Of a stretch of 32,556 nt of DNA, positions 1 through 9,538 are shown in pieces. The number at the start of each line of letters is the position of its first letter. Position 1 is the first letter of the stretch. The stretch comes from Zygnema cylindricum (lineage: Eukaryota; Streptophyta; Zygnematophyceae; Zygnematales; Zygnemataceae). A program made the position numbers and the translations under genes. A model generated the notes under the pieces. That model was not told the origin of the DNA, ran no database searches, and saw only the letters and a program-made list of their open reading frames with translations. The stretch lies in the NCBI GenBank assembly GCA_037447655.1, contig JBBHKE010001246.1:132667-165222 (forward strand), written 5' to 3'.

Positions 1-352
1 CGAGGAGTGGTCGACAACAACGAGAACGATACCCAACATTTTGAACCTCGATTAATGCTGTAAAACTTTTTTTACCAACATCAGACAAACGTTTAAACAG
101 AGTAAGACACAACGTTTCACAAAAAATTAACAACGTTCCACAAAAACTTAACGTCATACTTTACTTGTTTCTTGCATCATTTAGTAAACCTCTTCTAATT
201 TATTATTGAATGTGGAAAACTGAGTGGGATAGACATACTGTGGGGAGTGTTCATTTTACAAACCTTTGCTTTACGCGTTAAAAAACAGATTGCAACACAG
301 AATGAGACAAATTTGCAAACAGACTACAACCATTTTTTTCAAAATGTCGTAA
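1..352. other. AT-rich sequence without a recognisable gene
   Basis: No open frame with coding character, RNA gene or repeat was recognised here. The stretch is AT-rich with scattered ACAAC/AACGTT words. It could be ordinary intergenic DNA or decayed transposon. Confidence 0.6.
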
Positions 353-364
353 TTAGCTCCAAGT

Positions 365-664
365 TTTACAACCCATAGCAAGAGCAGCAACAGCTGGTGA
401 GGAGCAGGTGGTGAGCAGCAAGAGCAGAGCTGCTAGTACCACCAGATGCGACAGCAATAGTTGATGCATATTAGCAGCAGGTGCAGCAATTGCTACTGAG
501 TAACAAGAGCACCAACAGCTGTTGAACATCAACATCAACAGCAGGAGATGCTGATCAAGAGCACGGCAACAGCAGCAGCTGAGCAGCATCATCAGAATCA
601 TCAGAGGCAAAACAGGAGCAGCTGCAGCAGCAGCTGTTACAGCAACAGCAACAGCAACAGCAAC
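365..664. repeat. CAG/CAA/CTG-rich low-complexity tract
   Basis: The stretch is dominated by CAG, CAA, GCA and CTG triplets. It ends in a clean run of CAGCAA-type units around 632-664. Both strands give long but compositionally trivial frames: a Ser/Asn- or Gln-rich frame on plus and an Ala/Val/Leu-rich frame on minus. Such frames arise automatically from CAG repeats. Two of the three plus frames are interrupted by stops in the interrupted part of the tract (before about 590). A glutamine-rich exon of a host gene cannot be excluded, but no flanking conserved sequence supports it. Confidence 0.7.
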
Positions 665-1596
665 ATGTCGATATTCTTTTTCAAATTTACAAAAAATTTC
701 AACATTTTTGTGTTTGTTTGCAGCCACGTAATGACCATGCTATTGAGTGATCATAATCCATGCATTTGTTTTTTTAATTTTAATTGTTAATTTTTAAAAT
801 TTTGGGTTTACTGAAAAAACTATCACATAGTGTTTATAACCATTTCCAAAATTTAATGTTAAAAAATTGATAATCTTATTAAATTTCCATTTTAATCTTT
901 TAAAACTAATCTGGTAAAAAATACCGGATAACATAACAAGAAAATCATGCAACCTAAAATTGATACTTCTCCATTCATTGACACGAATTTCCTGTGTACT
1001 CGAGAAAGAAGCTTCACCTGCTTACTGCCTGTGTCAACCACTTTTGTTGGAATCGCCTCGTTTTTTTTCTCCGACCGCCAATACTTTCAACTTCAAAAAA
1101 AATAAAAGAAGAGTTACTAATTGTCTGATACAAAATGTAAAATAACGACATTTAAGGCAATTTACTTTAGGAATTAGGGTGGAATTGCTCGGTTTAGAGA
1201 GCACCTTTACAAAAAAATGATAAAACGAGAAAAAGAAAGAGTTGTTGGACACTAATTAAAAAATAAGATAAGATTTTGCGGAAGAACCATAAAAAAATAC
1301 TTTTGGGAAAAAAATGCAAAAAAACGAGGAAAATAATCAAAGGGAATCCCTAAAAGAATAACAAAAAAAAACTAAGAAAAGAAAAAGAGAATATGATAAA
1401 TAAACAAAAAAAGGAATAAAAATAGGACACATAATATAAATGACGAATAAATACCTTTTACGTCGTTGAAAAATGACTCTCGTTTTATTATCTCGTGTTC
1501 TTGGTCAACCAGCGTTCTGTTGACTCTTGTATTGAATGTGACAGAATGTGAAACATGGAGTGTGAGGGAGCGTGATAGTGGAAGTGGGAGAGAGTT

Positions 1597-1632
1597 TACG
1601 GTAGGTGGAGAGGGTACGGTAGAAGGAGAGAA
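1597..1632. repeat. Two-copy 18-bp purine-rich tandem duplication
   Basis: Two adjacent 18-bp units, each starting TACGGTAG and continuing as GGAGAG-rich sequence, differ at a few bases. They sit in a generally purine-rich strand (about 1555-1640). No function is evident. Confidence 0.55.
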
Positions 1633-1683
1633 GCTACTCTCTCGGGGATCTGGTGAAATGACGCTGAAAGCGAAAGACCCCTG

Positions 1684-1731
1684 AAAAAAAAATAATGTAC
1701 GGGTGGCAAAGCGACAATTTTTTTTTTTTTT
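1684..1731. other. A9 ... T14 homopolymer pair
   Basis: A run of nine A (1684-1692) is followed after 25 bases by a run of fourteen T (1718-1731). They could pair as a weak stem or be remnants of poly(A)/poly(T) slippage. No retroposed gene was recognised next to either run. Confidence 0.5.
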
Positions 1732-2031
1732 ATCGACCTAAAATTTTCCCACTCGTGTAGCGCGTGCGTGGACCGTTTTTCATTCGCCATTTCCGAGGTA
1801 CTTTCCCTGAAATCAAGTCGCGAGGTGATTTTTGATGAAGTTTTTTGACGGGTTGAATTCTCTTGCCCGGGGGTGGAAAAAAGGAAAACGCCAAAATTCG
1901 CTAACATGACGACAAACAGGAAGTACACTCAAAGTATTGACTTGACGTTTGCAATACTTTTAAAGAATTGCTTTTATTGTACGGTTAAAGTTTTTATCGT
2001 ACGGAAATGCGTTTTGGGTGAAAACGACAGA

Positions 2032-2790
2032 TTAAAATCGATACTTTAATACATGGGGACGCACCCTAATTTTTTTTGGAGTGAGTCTTAGGATTCTATT
2101 CCCTCTCTCCCTCTCCATTTGAATACCCAAAATGTATTTTGCTTCTTTGAGATCTTTCATGTCAAACCGACTTCTAATATCGTGTTTGAGTTTGTTAATA
2201 TTATCTAAATACTTGCTTAAGACTAACAAATCATCAACAAAAATAGAAAAAAACATCACTCTATTTCATCATCAAATAGATATATGGAGTCAAATGAATT
2301 TGTTATGATGTATCCCAAACTGGTCAAAAATTTGTCTAATTTTATGTTCTATTGTTGAGGGGCTTGCTTAAGGCCATAAAGTGATTTTATCAGTTTGCAT
2401 ACCTTGCTTTCTTCTACAATTTCGACGAATCCTTCCGGTTACCTCATGTAGGTCTCTTCTTCTAACTCTCCGTGTAAAAAAACGGTTTTAATATCCATTT
2501 AATGTTTTTCTATATCTTAAGCTGCGGCTAAACTTAAGAGGATTTTGACAGAGGGAAACCTAACTACAGATGCAAAGGTTTCTTCATAGTCTATTCATTC
2601 TTTCTGAGTTTAACCTTTTGCAACCAACCTAGACTTATATCTTTCAGTGGTATTATTTGGGTTTAGTTTAAGCTTAAAAACCCACTAACATCTAATGGGT
2701 TTACTGTCGGGTTGATAATCTACCAACTCCTATATATTCGCTTCCATGATGGAAGTCATTTCTTCATCGATGACGGTGATCCACCTGCTC
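2032..2790 (-). pseudogene. Copia reverse transcriptase (RVT_2), 5' two thirds
   Basis: This domain copies element RNA into DNA. The minus strand shows the RVT_2 blocks in order: WVFKLKLNPN, ERYKSRLVAKG, IDYEETFASVVRF, LLSLAAA, MDIKTVFLHGELEEETYM, PEGFVE, CKLIKSLYGLKQAP. After a frameshift near 2270 come IFVDDLLVLSK, which holds the catalytic Asp pair, and DMKDLKEAKYILGIQMERE. The sequence ends at about 2032 before the last part of the domain and before RNase H. More than eight stops interrupt the frame, several at conserved positions (for example RC*WVF and LVAKG*TQKE). No LTR follows. Confidence 0.93.
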
Positions 2791-2879
2791 TTTTTTGGGG
2801 TATATATGTCCTCTAAGTATGTATGAGGTTCTTCTGGGTGAGACATCTTTGTTAGTCGATTATTTACTTATTTTTCTTA

Positions 2880-3884
2880 AAGTTTTTTCTCGCACGTTTA
2901 TCTTTAGAATCTGAATCGGTATGGAATCCTTGAGTTTTGTTTACAAAGATTCACCTCCCCTATCTTCCAATTCCGGTGTTTGATCCAGTTCCTCCTCGGT
3001 TTCCACTTCGTATTGTGGTATTGCCTCGGATGTTGTCTTTTTGTCCTTCTCCTTCGGTACATATGCAGATTTTTCCTTCTCCCCGTCTTCCTTCTATTCA
3101 TTTCCAATGTCAAATTAAAAATATTGACCCGATTTGAATCTGATTTTGACTTCTTTGTTGTATTTGAATGGATCAATAGACTTTACTTCATTTATCACCA
3201 CTATGTGTTTTACCAAAATGATATCTCTCTTTTTCAAGTCATACAAACGATTTCCTTTTGTGCTCTCATCATATCATACAAGATATCCTGGTTTCCCTCT
3301 TCCCTCTAACTTCCATTTAGTCTTATTGGAATCCAAACTGTAGACTTGACTTCCGAACACTCTCAAACTAGACAAATCTGGTTTTTTTTTTGTCCACCTC
3401 TCATACAGAGTTTCCTCCTTATTTGCTGAAGTTATGACTCTTTTTTTGATAAGTTAGCATAGTTCATAGAATCTGCCCAAAACTGCAATCCTATCCTTTT
3501 ATCAGTTAGCATATTTTTGGACATATCTCCTAAAGTTCTATTTACTCTTTCGTCTACTCCATTATGTTCCAGATTATAAGGAATAATTTTTGCATGATGG
3601 ATCCCTCTTCTTTCATAAATTCTTCAAATTATCTTGAGGTGTATTCTTTCCCATTATCACTTCATATCTCTTTTATTGAGGTTTCATGCTATTTGCACTC
3701 CATACTTTATATAGTTTGAACATCATAGTACCTTTGACTTATGTCTAAGAAAGTATACATTAGTGTATCTAGACCATTCATTTGTAATGTTTAGCATCCG
3801 TCTATTCCCCCCATGTGAAGCCTACCTAGCTGGTCCCCAAACATTAGTGTGAACAAGAAATAGTACTTTCTCTCTTCTAAATAT
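2880..3884 (-). pseudogene. Copia integrase core and acidic linker (broken)
   Basis: Integrase inserts element DNA into the host genome. On the minus strand I read VHTNVWGPAR near 3857, where the first catalytic Asp of the D-D-E triad (normally DVWGP) is Asn. Around 3600-3480 I read HNGVDERVNRTLGDMSKNML, which carries the catalytic Glu, then FWADSMNYAN. Toward 3340 VFGSQVYSLDSNKTKW matches the core's C-terminal part. The rest to about 2880 is a charged Lys/Glu/Arg-rich linker, as usual between integrase and reverse transcriptase. Numerous stops (for example at about 3826 and in 3650-3730) make it non-functional. Confidence 0.9.
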
Positions 3885-4109
3885 TTATGCCTTTGGGAAT
3901 GAGAGTTTATGAATCTTCCATTGGGCACATCCACTACAATCACCTGAGATCTCATCATCTCCAAACTCAATTCTATTCATTATTCCCTTTCTATTCATTT
4001 TCTTTAATCTATCTAGATGCACATGACCCAACCTCTTTTGCCAATACATCATATCACTTTCACACGAGTAGAGATCACTGTTTTCATGGCAAAGTACAAT
4101 TTTGAACAT
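3885..4109 (-). pseudogene. Copia GAG-pre-integrase domain
   Basis: This is the small His/Cys domain in front of the Copia integrase core. The open stretch contains YWQKRLGHVHLDRLKKM followed by CSGCAQWKIHKLSFPK. The spacing His...His...CxxC matches the zinc-binding HHCC domain, whose family pattern is W-H-x-R-L-G-H...L...C-x-x-C...K-F. The first His of the usual W-H-R-L-G-H is replaced by Gln, so zinc binding may have been impaired. Stops enclose the 74-codon segment on both sides. Confidence 0.88.
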
Positions 4110-4129
4110 TCATTGAGTACCTTTTTCAG

Positions 4130-4442
4130 CTATGAATTACACCTCATTATCAAAGCTAGTTGTGAATATTCCTTCTTAGTTCCTGTTTTGAACGCTTTTT
4201 CATCTAGAACAAATATAAAAACTTGATTCTTGCTAAGCAATGGAATGTAAAAAACATATAAGAGTGTTACAATTGGAGCCTTTCCACCAACTTTAACTTT
4301 TAAATCAACCGATCCAACAAGACCTGTGGTTTCTACTCTACCATCTCCATACTCCATCTCAACTGTTGCAATTTTTCTTAATTTAGTAAACCACCTCTTA
4401 TCCTTACACATATGCTTTGAGGCCCCGGAGTCTATGATCCAC
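4130..4442 (-). pseudogene. Copia aspartic protease (broken)
   Basis: The protease cleaves the Gag-Pol polyprotein. The minus strand reads WIIDSGASKHMC at 4442-4407. It contains the catalytic D-S-G-A of retrotransposon aspartic proteases (codons at 4432-4418), followed by KDKRWFTKL, as in many Copia elements. The downstream segment has the usual alternating hydrophobic strands and ends in LLYVFYIPLLSKNQ, matching the Copia protease C-terminal box (VL-Y-P-L-NL-S). The catalytic motif is intact although the polyprotein around it is broken. It lies between gag (4637-5089) and the GAG-pre-integrase segment (3885-4109). Confidence 0.9.
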
Positions 4443-4636
4443 CCATCCTCAAGTGGATCCCTCTTACCTCCGAAAGCACACTTTTGTCTCCGTAGAATGA
4501 CTGTATGCTTCTAAGTGGTTTTTGGTTGAAAAAAAAGCTCTTGAAGCTCCTCTTCCGGTTCAGTTACTTCATCTTCTTCCTCGTCATGAACTTCAGTCAG
4601 AAAAGCCTTTTTCTTTCCTCCATCTCTTGAGGAACC

Positions 4637-5089
4637 TTATCTATCTTTCAGTCGGAAATCTGCAAGCTTGACACAATCTGCCATATAATGTCCCGGTTTT
4701 TTTGTAGAAGTGACATAGTCCACCTCGTGGAGCTCCTCTCCCTTGTCGATCAAATTTGCCACCTCTTTGTCATTTTCCTCTAAAGTTTTGATACGGATCC
4801 TTTCCTTTAACCTCATCACCCTTTCGCCAAGCAGATCATGCAGCCAATACTTCAACACTCGGACTTCCTCTCCTAATTACTATGGTACTATTTTCACTAA
4901 AATCATCCCCACTGTATCATCTCTATTCCTATTGCTATCGCCTAGATCCTACAACCGATTAATGATATTCTCATGCTCTTCAAATAGTTTCATTATCAGT
5001 GTATTTACTCTTTGTCTCTCAAACCATGAGTTACCCGCGCTCTCTAGTTCTACAAATAATGATCCTAAGTCATTGCAATAATCATTCAT
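4637..5089 (-). pseudogene. gag: Copia gag C-terminal part (broken)
   Basis: Gag forms the virus-like particle that packages element RNA. From 5089 downward the frame reads MNDYCNDLGSLFVELESAGN and continues with a Leu-rich helix segment typical of the Copia Gag UBN2-type region. A stop follows at about 4950. The same frame resumes near 4858 and ends with a degraded zinc knuckle (GHYMADC; the second Cys of a CCHC motif is replaced or lost) just before 4637. The N-terminal half of gag is absent. The change in base composition from AT-rich to GC-rich at about 5090 supports a junction here. The identification rests on pattern match to Copia Gag and on the protease following directly downstream. 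Confidence 0.75.
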
Positions 5090-7955
5090 ACGGATTTCCC
5101 CGTGAAACCTATGAAGTTCGCTCGCGCTTTGTCTGTAACCGCTTTTTCTAGGGCTTCGCTGTTTACAAAATGATCATATAACTTCATAGCAGCAAATGAA
5201 ATTTCTTGCGCCGTGAGATTTTTGTCGTGGATTGCCTGACTCGCACTCCAATTGTCAAGAGCGGCTTGTCCCGTAGGTCCGAACGAATTCCCAACAGCGA
5301 CATAATTTTTGGTGGCCATGGCTGGTGTCTCAATGGCAGACAGCTTGGTCTTTTGAGAGAAACTCGAGAGTTGGTTGAACAGCGTTTGAGGGGTTTCATT
5401 TTTCAAACATTGAAAGTCCGTGAACTCCTTGATTGCGGTTTCATTCTTTTCTGTATAAAGGAGTCTCCAGGCGTCCAAAAGAGTGGTGCAGAGGGTTGGA
5501 TTGGCAACCATCCGGTTTGCTGCCTCGGCGGCTTGTACGACCTGTAGATGGTTGACATAGGCAATGCATTAGGCCTAAAGTTTCATGTCCATCGTGAAAG
5601 TTGCGGTAACAGGGGTTGCTGCGCCCGCAGCGAGGTCAGCGGCTGCGTCCTGGGCTTCAGCATCAAGCGCTGGATCTGAGATTTTGATGTTGGGAGCCAT
5701 CAAAGAGGGATGACTTTCCTTATAATCGGCTAACGCTCCTCTTGCTAGATAGTTCACCATCATCGGAAAGAGAGTGGTCTCAAAATCTGCGGGTATGGCC
5801 CCTCGCCTGTATTTGTTGATTTCAGATTGCGTGAAGGATTTCCAAAGGAGTTCAAAATCTGAAAAAGCGATTCCCGAGTTGTCCCCTGTGAAGATCCGAA
5901 TGTCCCCCATTCCCTTTTCCTCCTCGTTAGGGCTTGTGAAACGTGATGAGGTCTGTCCGGTGGGGATGACAAACTGAGCCGGTGAGATTTCTCCGGGAGA
6001 TGCTCCATCGAGATCTGACCCGGTCCCTCCTCCGATAGGACTAGCGGTAGAAGCAATAGTAGTCCCCCCCCCCACTGAGGAAGGTCTTGCTATTGAAGAA
6101 GAGGGTGGGTCGTCTGCTCCTCTATATTCAGGAGAGGTCGGTTCTTCCCTGAGAACGGTTTCGACCGAGGGGATGTGAAGACGAGGTCGAGGTCCTCGAG
6201 GAACAGATGGTGGCGGAGACGGAGACGACAGGAAGCTTAGAGGAGAAGGTGTCTGTCTCCTGAAAGGTGTATGTTTCCAGGGCCGCCTCTAGGAACCCTC
6301 GGGAGGAGGGGTTCTAGTACTGGATGAGGGAGATCGCCTGTGAGGAGGGGAGTAGGCGGTGTATTTGCAAGGTATGACAGGCGGATCAGGTGATCTGCGG
6401 GCTGCTGCAGCTGGAGAAAAGGGTGGCGAAGGAGAAGAGGTAAGATCAAGGGATTGTGGAGATTGTCTGGCTTGAGATGCTGGAGGAGTGGATGCCCTCA
6501 AGGGAATGTGCACCCTTTCGTCCGGTCGTAATTCCACCAAGGACTCTACTGCGAAGGCGTCTTCCACCGAAACAACAGTTGACACTCCACGAGCGGAAGC
6601 GGCAATGTTAGGAAGTAGATCTGTACCCAAACCCTTCCCATTAGGTCATGTGGTTCCACCCCCTTCCAGCTGAAGAGGGGTGTCTCGGTTAGTCTCCGGA
6701 GGAGGCATCCCCAGCGGTGTTTTTGAGATAGCTGTGGGTTCCTAAACTGATGCTCCAGGGTAGGGTCTTGTCCCAAGAGAGTCGAGCCTCTGCCCACTGG
6801 GAAGTCCACAAGAACAACGCCTCGCTTCTTGAATAATGTTAAACTCATGTTCCCATAAAGCCCGCCTTTCCTTTTCTAAAGTGTCCCAAACTATTGTATA
6901 TGGTCTACCCCCTCTCGGAGCCTGACCCTGTGCCTTAACTATTTCCACCAATTCTTGAACCCTGCTTACCACCTTAGTCAGATCTGCAATCCCCATGCCC
7001 GAAACTTTTGGATCTGTTTCTAAGGTCCTCCACAATCCTCCCGGAGGTCGAACAATTGGTGCAACCGGAGGAAATTTTTCAGGTGCGGTTGACCCGGTAG
7101 GAGGTAACCTTTCTTCCTTAACAACCAGCGTGAACCTGCCTTTACTGTCAAGATGGTCGAACCGGTGCCCTCTCTTGGGCTCTGCTAACCCCGGTTTGCT
7201 GGTTCCTTTCCCTGCCCGGTCCTGAGAGGTTGCCCTACTCCTCGACGGTCGGCTAGTGGCAGTGTCCCGAGATAGGATGGGCTGCTGCTGTGAAGTCGCA
7301 GGCATCCCCTGTTGCTCCTACACTGAGGTTGAAGAGCCACTCTCTGATGAACAGCTCAATATTTCCACTACACCTCCCAATGGGAGTACAATCCTAGCTC
7401 GGTTTGACCTTGCTACCCGCTGCACCAACTCCTTTTTAACCTTCAACTCATGGAGATTCTGAATGGCTAAGATTTCCTTGCGCCCTAGCCGGTTAGGATC
7501 TGCTAAAATTTTGGGATCCATATATATCTCCACTATCGGAGCCTTAGATCTCGTATGACGTCCCACTTTGGGAGGGTGCGGTGTTCCTTTTGTGCCAAGC
7601 CCTTCCTACGGGATTTGGGGGACAGTGTCTGTCTCTCCTCCTTCTCCGCGGCTCTAGATTTGACCGCCTTGGACAAAGTTGGGAAATTCTCAGGGGAAAA
7701 GACAAGAGGAGGTGCAGGAAAGGGTTGTCTCTCTGGATGTTTTGGAGGAGTCTCAACTACAGCAGGCTTAGGCATCATTCCCTTAAGGTACTGCTCTATG
7801 TTTAAAGCTGAGGTGAAAAGGACGGCTTCCTAGGCCACCGTTGACTCTTCCTCGGCCATTGTTGACTCTTCCTCTTGTGCCACTGCTTCTTGCCTCTCCC
7901 GTTCTTCCGGACCGACACTGGGAAGATCCTTGTCCTAAACTTCTCTTCCGCCCAT
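5086..7955 (-). pseudogene. Large proline-rich Gag-like protein of element B (broken)
   Basis: An ATG at 7955 opens a frame shared with the second copy at 15012. It shows EERERQEAVAQEEES, then a Pro-rich box ending VFSPENFPTLSKA. A frameshift near 7560 moves it to another frame, which stays recognisable for 2.48 kb down to 5086 with isolated stops at about 7318, 6742, 6651, 6289, 5575 and 5569. The middle is basic and Pro/Ser-rich. The last third (6075-5086) resembles a retrotransposon capsid: FTGDNSGIAFSDFELLWKSF, FPMMVNYLARGALADY, and EFTDFQCLKNETPQTLFNQL, the last like the 'E-T-P..L..RL' helix of Ty3/Gypsy-type Gag. No zinc knuckle is reached before the junction at 5086. The intact protein would be about 950 residues. 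Family assignment beyond 'Gag-like' is inference. Confidence 0.65.
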
Positions 7956-7985
7956 GGCTCACCAAAACAGAGGAGCTTGATCTCT

Positions 7986-8252
7986 CTATAAAAGTGCACC
8001 ACCCTTAACAACTATCCTCTTTAACCAAAGAGAACAGGTTGCTTTTGCAGTACTGTGCTTATCTATCGGAAGCCCATTCAATGCTACCCCCCCGACCAAC
8101 CTCCCAAGAATAGAAAGGAAATGCGAGGTGCCAGATCTAACGCCAAAAGAAACCCGACAAACCCCAAAGACGACCACAAGAATGTGCAAATATCTCCCAC
8201 GCATAAATATAGAAATAATAAAGATTGGCTTTTCCAGATTAAACATTATCAC
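7986..8252 (-). other. Leader ORF of element B, 88 codons, conserved in both copies
   Basis: In the leader upstream of gag, a frame starting MIMFNLEKPIFIISIF stays open for 88 codons and ends 30 bases before the gag ATG. The second copy at about 14703-14943 reads VILFNLKEPIFIVSIF and aligns with it for about 80 codons without a gap or stop. By my hand alignment 38 of 80 residues are identical. The gag frames of both copies do carry stops. It could be a small upstream protein, or conserved leader RNA that happens to be open. No known domain was recognised; the product would be hydrophobic at its N-terminus. Confidence 0.35.
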
Positions 8253-8801
8253 CTTGCCTTAGAGAATGGAAATAAATGAAAATGGTGAAGCAATCTCACA
8301 TACCCTGGAGTACAAAGATGACCAAAATTCAGAAGAAGAAGCTCTTCCAATGGCCCGAAAGATAGGTATAAGCCTCCCTCACCCCTCGGGTCCGCCGTAC
8401 GGATCCGACTAGACTCTTCTAAGTTTCAAACATCGAAAGTCCAAAACCCCCCAAAAGAGAGAGTAGTGCCAACTACCCACCCGAGATACGGTCTTCATAA
8501 AAGACAATCCAAAAAAAAATGGCAATAGAGTCCACGACACAATGCAACCGTTTCCCAACAAAAAGATTGATTTAATTCCTTGGGGGTTTTCTCAGGAAAC
8601 AGTACTGAAAAAGCAACCTGTCTCCTTCAGCCCCAAGTGCCTCAAACAACCAAAGTTTTTCTTACCGTGCGTATTTTCTAATTGGATTTAATATAGAGGT
8701 TTGAATAGATTCACGGATTAGGGGAGCGAACGTATTGATATAATTAAAGTGACGTAAAAGACTCATTGAATGGTGTGAACAAGCAGTGACAAATGGACGG
8801 T

Positions 8802-8818
8802 GGATCGCGAAGCGATCC
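8802..8818. promoter_or_regulatory. Perfect 7-bp hairpin in element A 5' LTR
   Basis: GGATCGC-GAA-GCGATCC is a perfect inverted repeat with a three-base loop, inside the part of the LTR missing from the 3' copy. It could be a structured RNA element or protein site; function unknown. Confidence 0.5.
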
Positions 8819-8847
8819 GATGTGAAATAAACGGAATGTTGAAATAG

Positions 8848-8970
8848 GCGCCGCCGTTATGGCGCGGCTGCGACGCAGACACGACAACGTAGCTACGGTT
8901 AGTTTGAATAAATACGCACCGCCGGTACGGAGCAGTTGCGACGCAACGCAGCTGCGGTTATTTTTATATG
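8848..8970 (+). repeat. CpG-rich duplicated block inside the LTR
   Basis: Two adjacent related units (8848-8915 and 8916-8970) share GCxCCGCCG..A.GG.GC, TTGCGACGCA-type and ACGCAGCTGCGGTTA-type words. The block is very CpG-rich against an AT-rich background, and it is retained, with changes, in the 3' LTR (about 12336-12450). This may be a promoter-proximal or structured R/U5 segment. That role is inference. Confidence 0.5.
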
Positions 8971-9538
8971 ATCTGTACGGACAACGCTGCTGCGGATAAT
9001 ATGACTAGTATAGATTCTGAGTAAAGATGATTGCACGATGGTAGCTTAGCGGGTAGCTTAGTTCTTGACGTACAAAGATTGCGGAGATGTCCATGTAAAT
9101 ATCCTGAACAACATTGGTTTGTCTTTTGGCAAATTAGTTTATTAGTGTAGATCTGTTCAGTCTGACATACCTTGATCTATTCAGGTATACTTACAATAGT
9201 TTAGGTAGATGGTAGTTACCGTACGGTTGATATGCCTCGGTACATTCAGTAGTGAACTCTCTGAGTATAACTTGTAGGACTAAGAATATTTTGAGCATCG
9301 CAATCAAGTTTATCAAAGCAATGGCAGACTGTTTTCTGCATCTTTGACCTGTAGGTGTGATCACTCCGTTTGGTGCATTCATGTGAGACTTTGTGGAGTT
9401 ATTATATGATAAAGAATATATATGTGTGTGAAGTTTCATCCTATTCAGTAATATGTCCTGTCTGAAATACAACTGTTTGAGGGGTAGTCTGTGGTGTTTC
9501 CGAGAGTAATCCATGGCTGAAATACGCTATGGACAACA

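Larger units (their letters stand above)
666..2031. other. AT-rich intergenic stretch, no supportable gene
   Basis: This is strongly A/T-rich sequence with many homopolymer runs (for example around 1290-1440). Several frames of 60-110 codons are open but show no recognisable domain. The longest is on minus, 1928-1596. It begins with a hydrophobic run (MYFLFVVMLANFG...) that could mimic a signal peptide, but it then reads through a poly-T tract as poly-lysine, which argues against a real protein. I see no tRNA, rRNA or transposon end here. Confidence 0.55.
2032..5089 (-). mobile_element. Ty1/Copia retrotransposon remnant, truncated, no LTRs
   Basis: Read on the minus strand, the order is end of gag, protease, GAG-pre-integrase, integrase, acidic linker, reverse transcriptase. 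This order, with integrase before reverse transcriptase, defines Ty1/Copia (Pseudoviridae). Many stops and several frameshifts interrupt every domain, so the copy is old and dead. The 3' part (RNase H, polypurine tract, LTR) is missing: homology stops inside reverse transcriptase at about 2032. The 5' part is also missing: Copia-like gag starts abruptly at about 5089 against GC-rich element B. No LTR or target duplication was found. It differs from element A, which lacks pol. Confidence 0.93.
5086..8667 (-). mobile_element. Element B: leader plus long Gag-like frame, no pol or LTR
   Basis: Read on minus, this block holds a leader (8667-7956) followed by a 2.9-kb Gag-like reading frame (7955-5086). 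The gag part is visibly GC-richer than the AT-rich DNA around it. A second, diverged copy of its first 1.1 kb lies inverted at 14294-15357 inside element C. The 5' edge at 8664-8667 abuts a plus-strand Copia-like LTR, and the 3' edge at about 5086-5090 abuts the old Copia remnant. Both edges look like rearrangement or insertion junctions, because no LTR, primer site or target duplication is visible. No protease, reverse transcriptase or integrase follows the gag. It is best read as the internal 5' half of an LTR element. Confidence 0.7.
8666..9538 (+). repeat. Element A 5' LTR (start truncated)
   Basis: It aligns with 12195-12953 from CGTGCGTA onward. Shared blocks include TTCACGGATT.GGGGAGCGAA, AAAGACTCATTGA.TGGTGTG and GATGGTAGCTTA.CGGGTAGCTT. 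It ends in GCTATGGACAACA, directly followed by the primer site. Compared with the 3' LTR it has about 65 extra bases (roughly 8785-8849), including a perfect hairpin, and it retains the terminal 69 bases. The first 25 bases found in the 3' copy (TGTTGTTTTGAAAAG...) are absent or unrecognisable at the junction with element B. Confidence 0.88.

Noticed and set aside
353-727. 124-codon minus-strand frame and 80-codon plus-strand frame over the CAG tract
   Set aside because: Low-complexity products (runs of Ala/Val/Leu or Ser/Asn) follow from the CAG/CAA repeat itself; there is no conserved flank.
1596-1928. 110-codon minus frame with a hydrophobic N-terminus
   Set aside because: It reads through a poly-T tract as poly-lysine, has no domain and has no supporting neighbour.
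5206-5547. Plus-strand frame opposite the B capsid-like region
   Set aside because: It is the antisense shadow of the gag frame.
6546-6848. 100-codon minus frame in the middle of the B gag
   Set aside because: The gag frame itself can be followed through this stretch with two stops. This other frame is a shadow in GC-rich sequence.
9191-9514. 107-codon minus frame in element A 5' LTR
   Set aside because: It is antisense in the LTR with no recognisable domain, and the 3' LTR lacks its terminal part.
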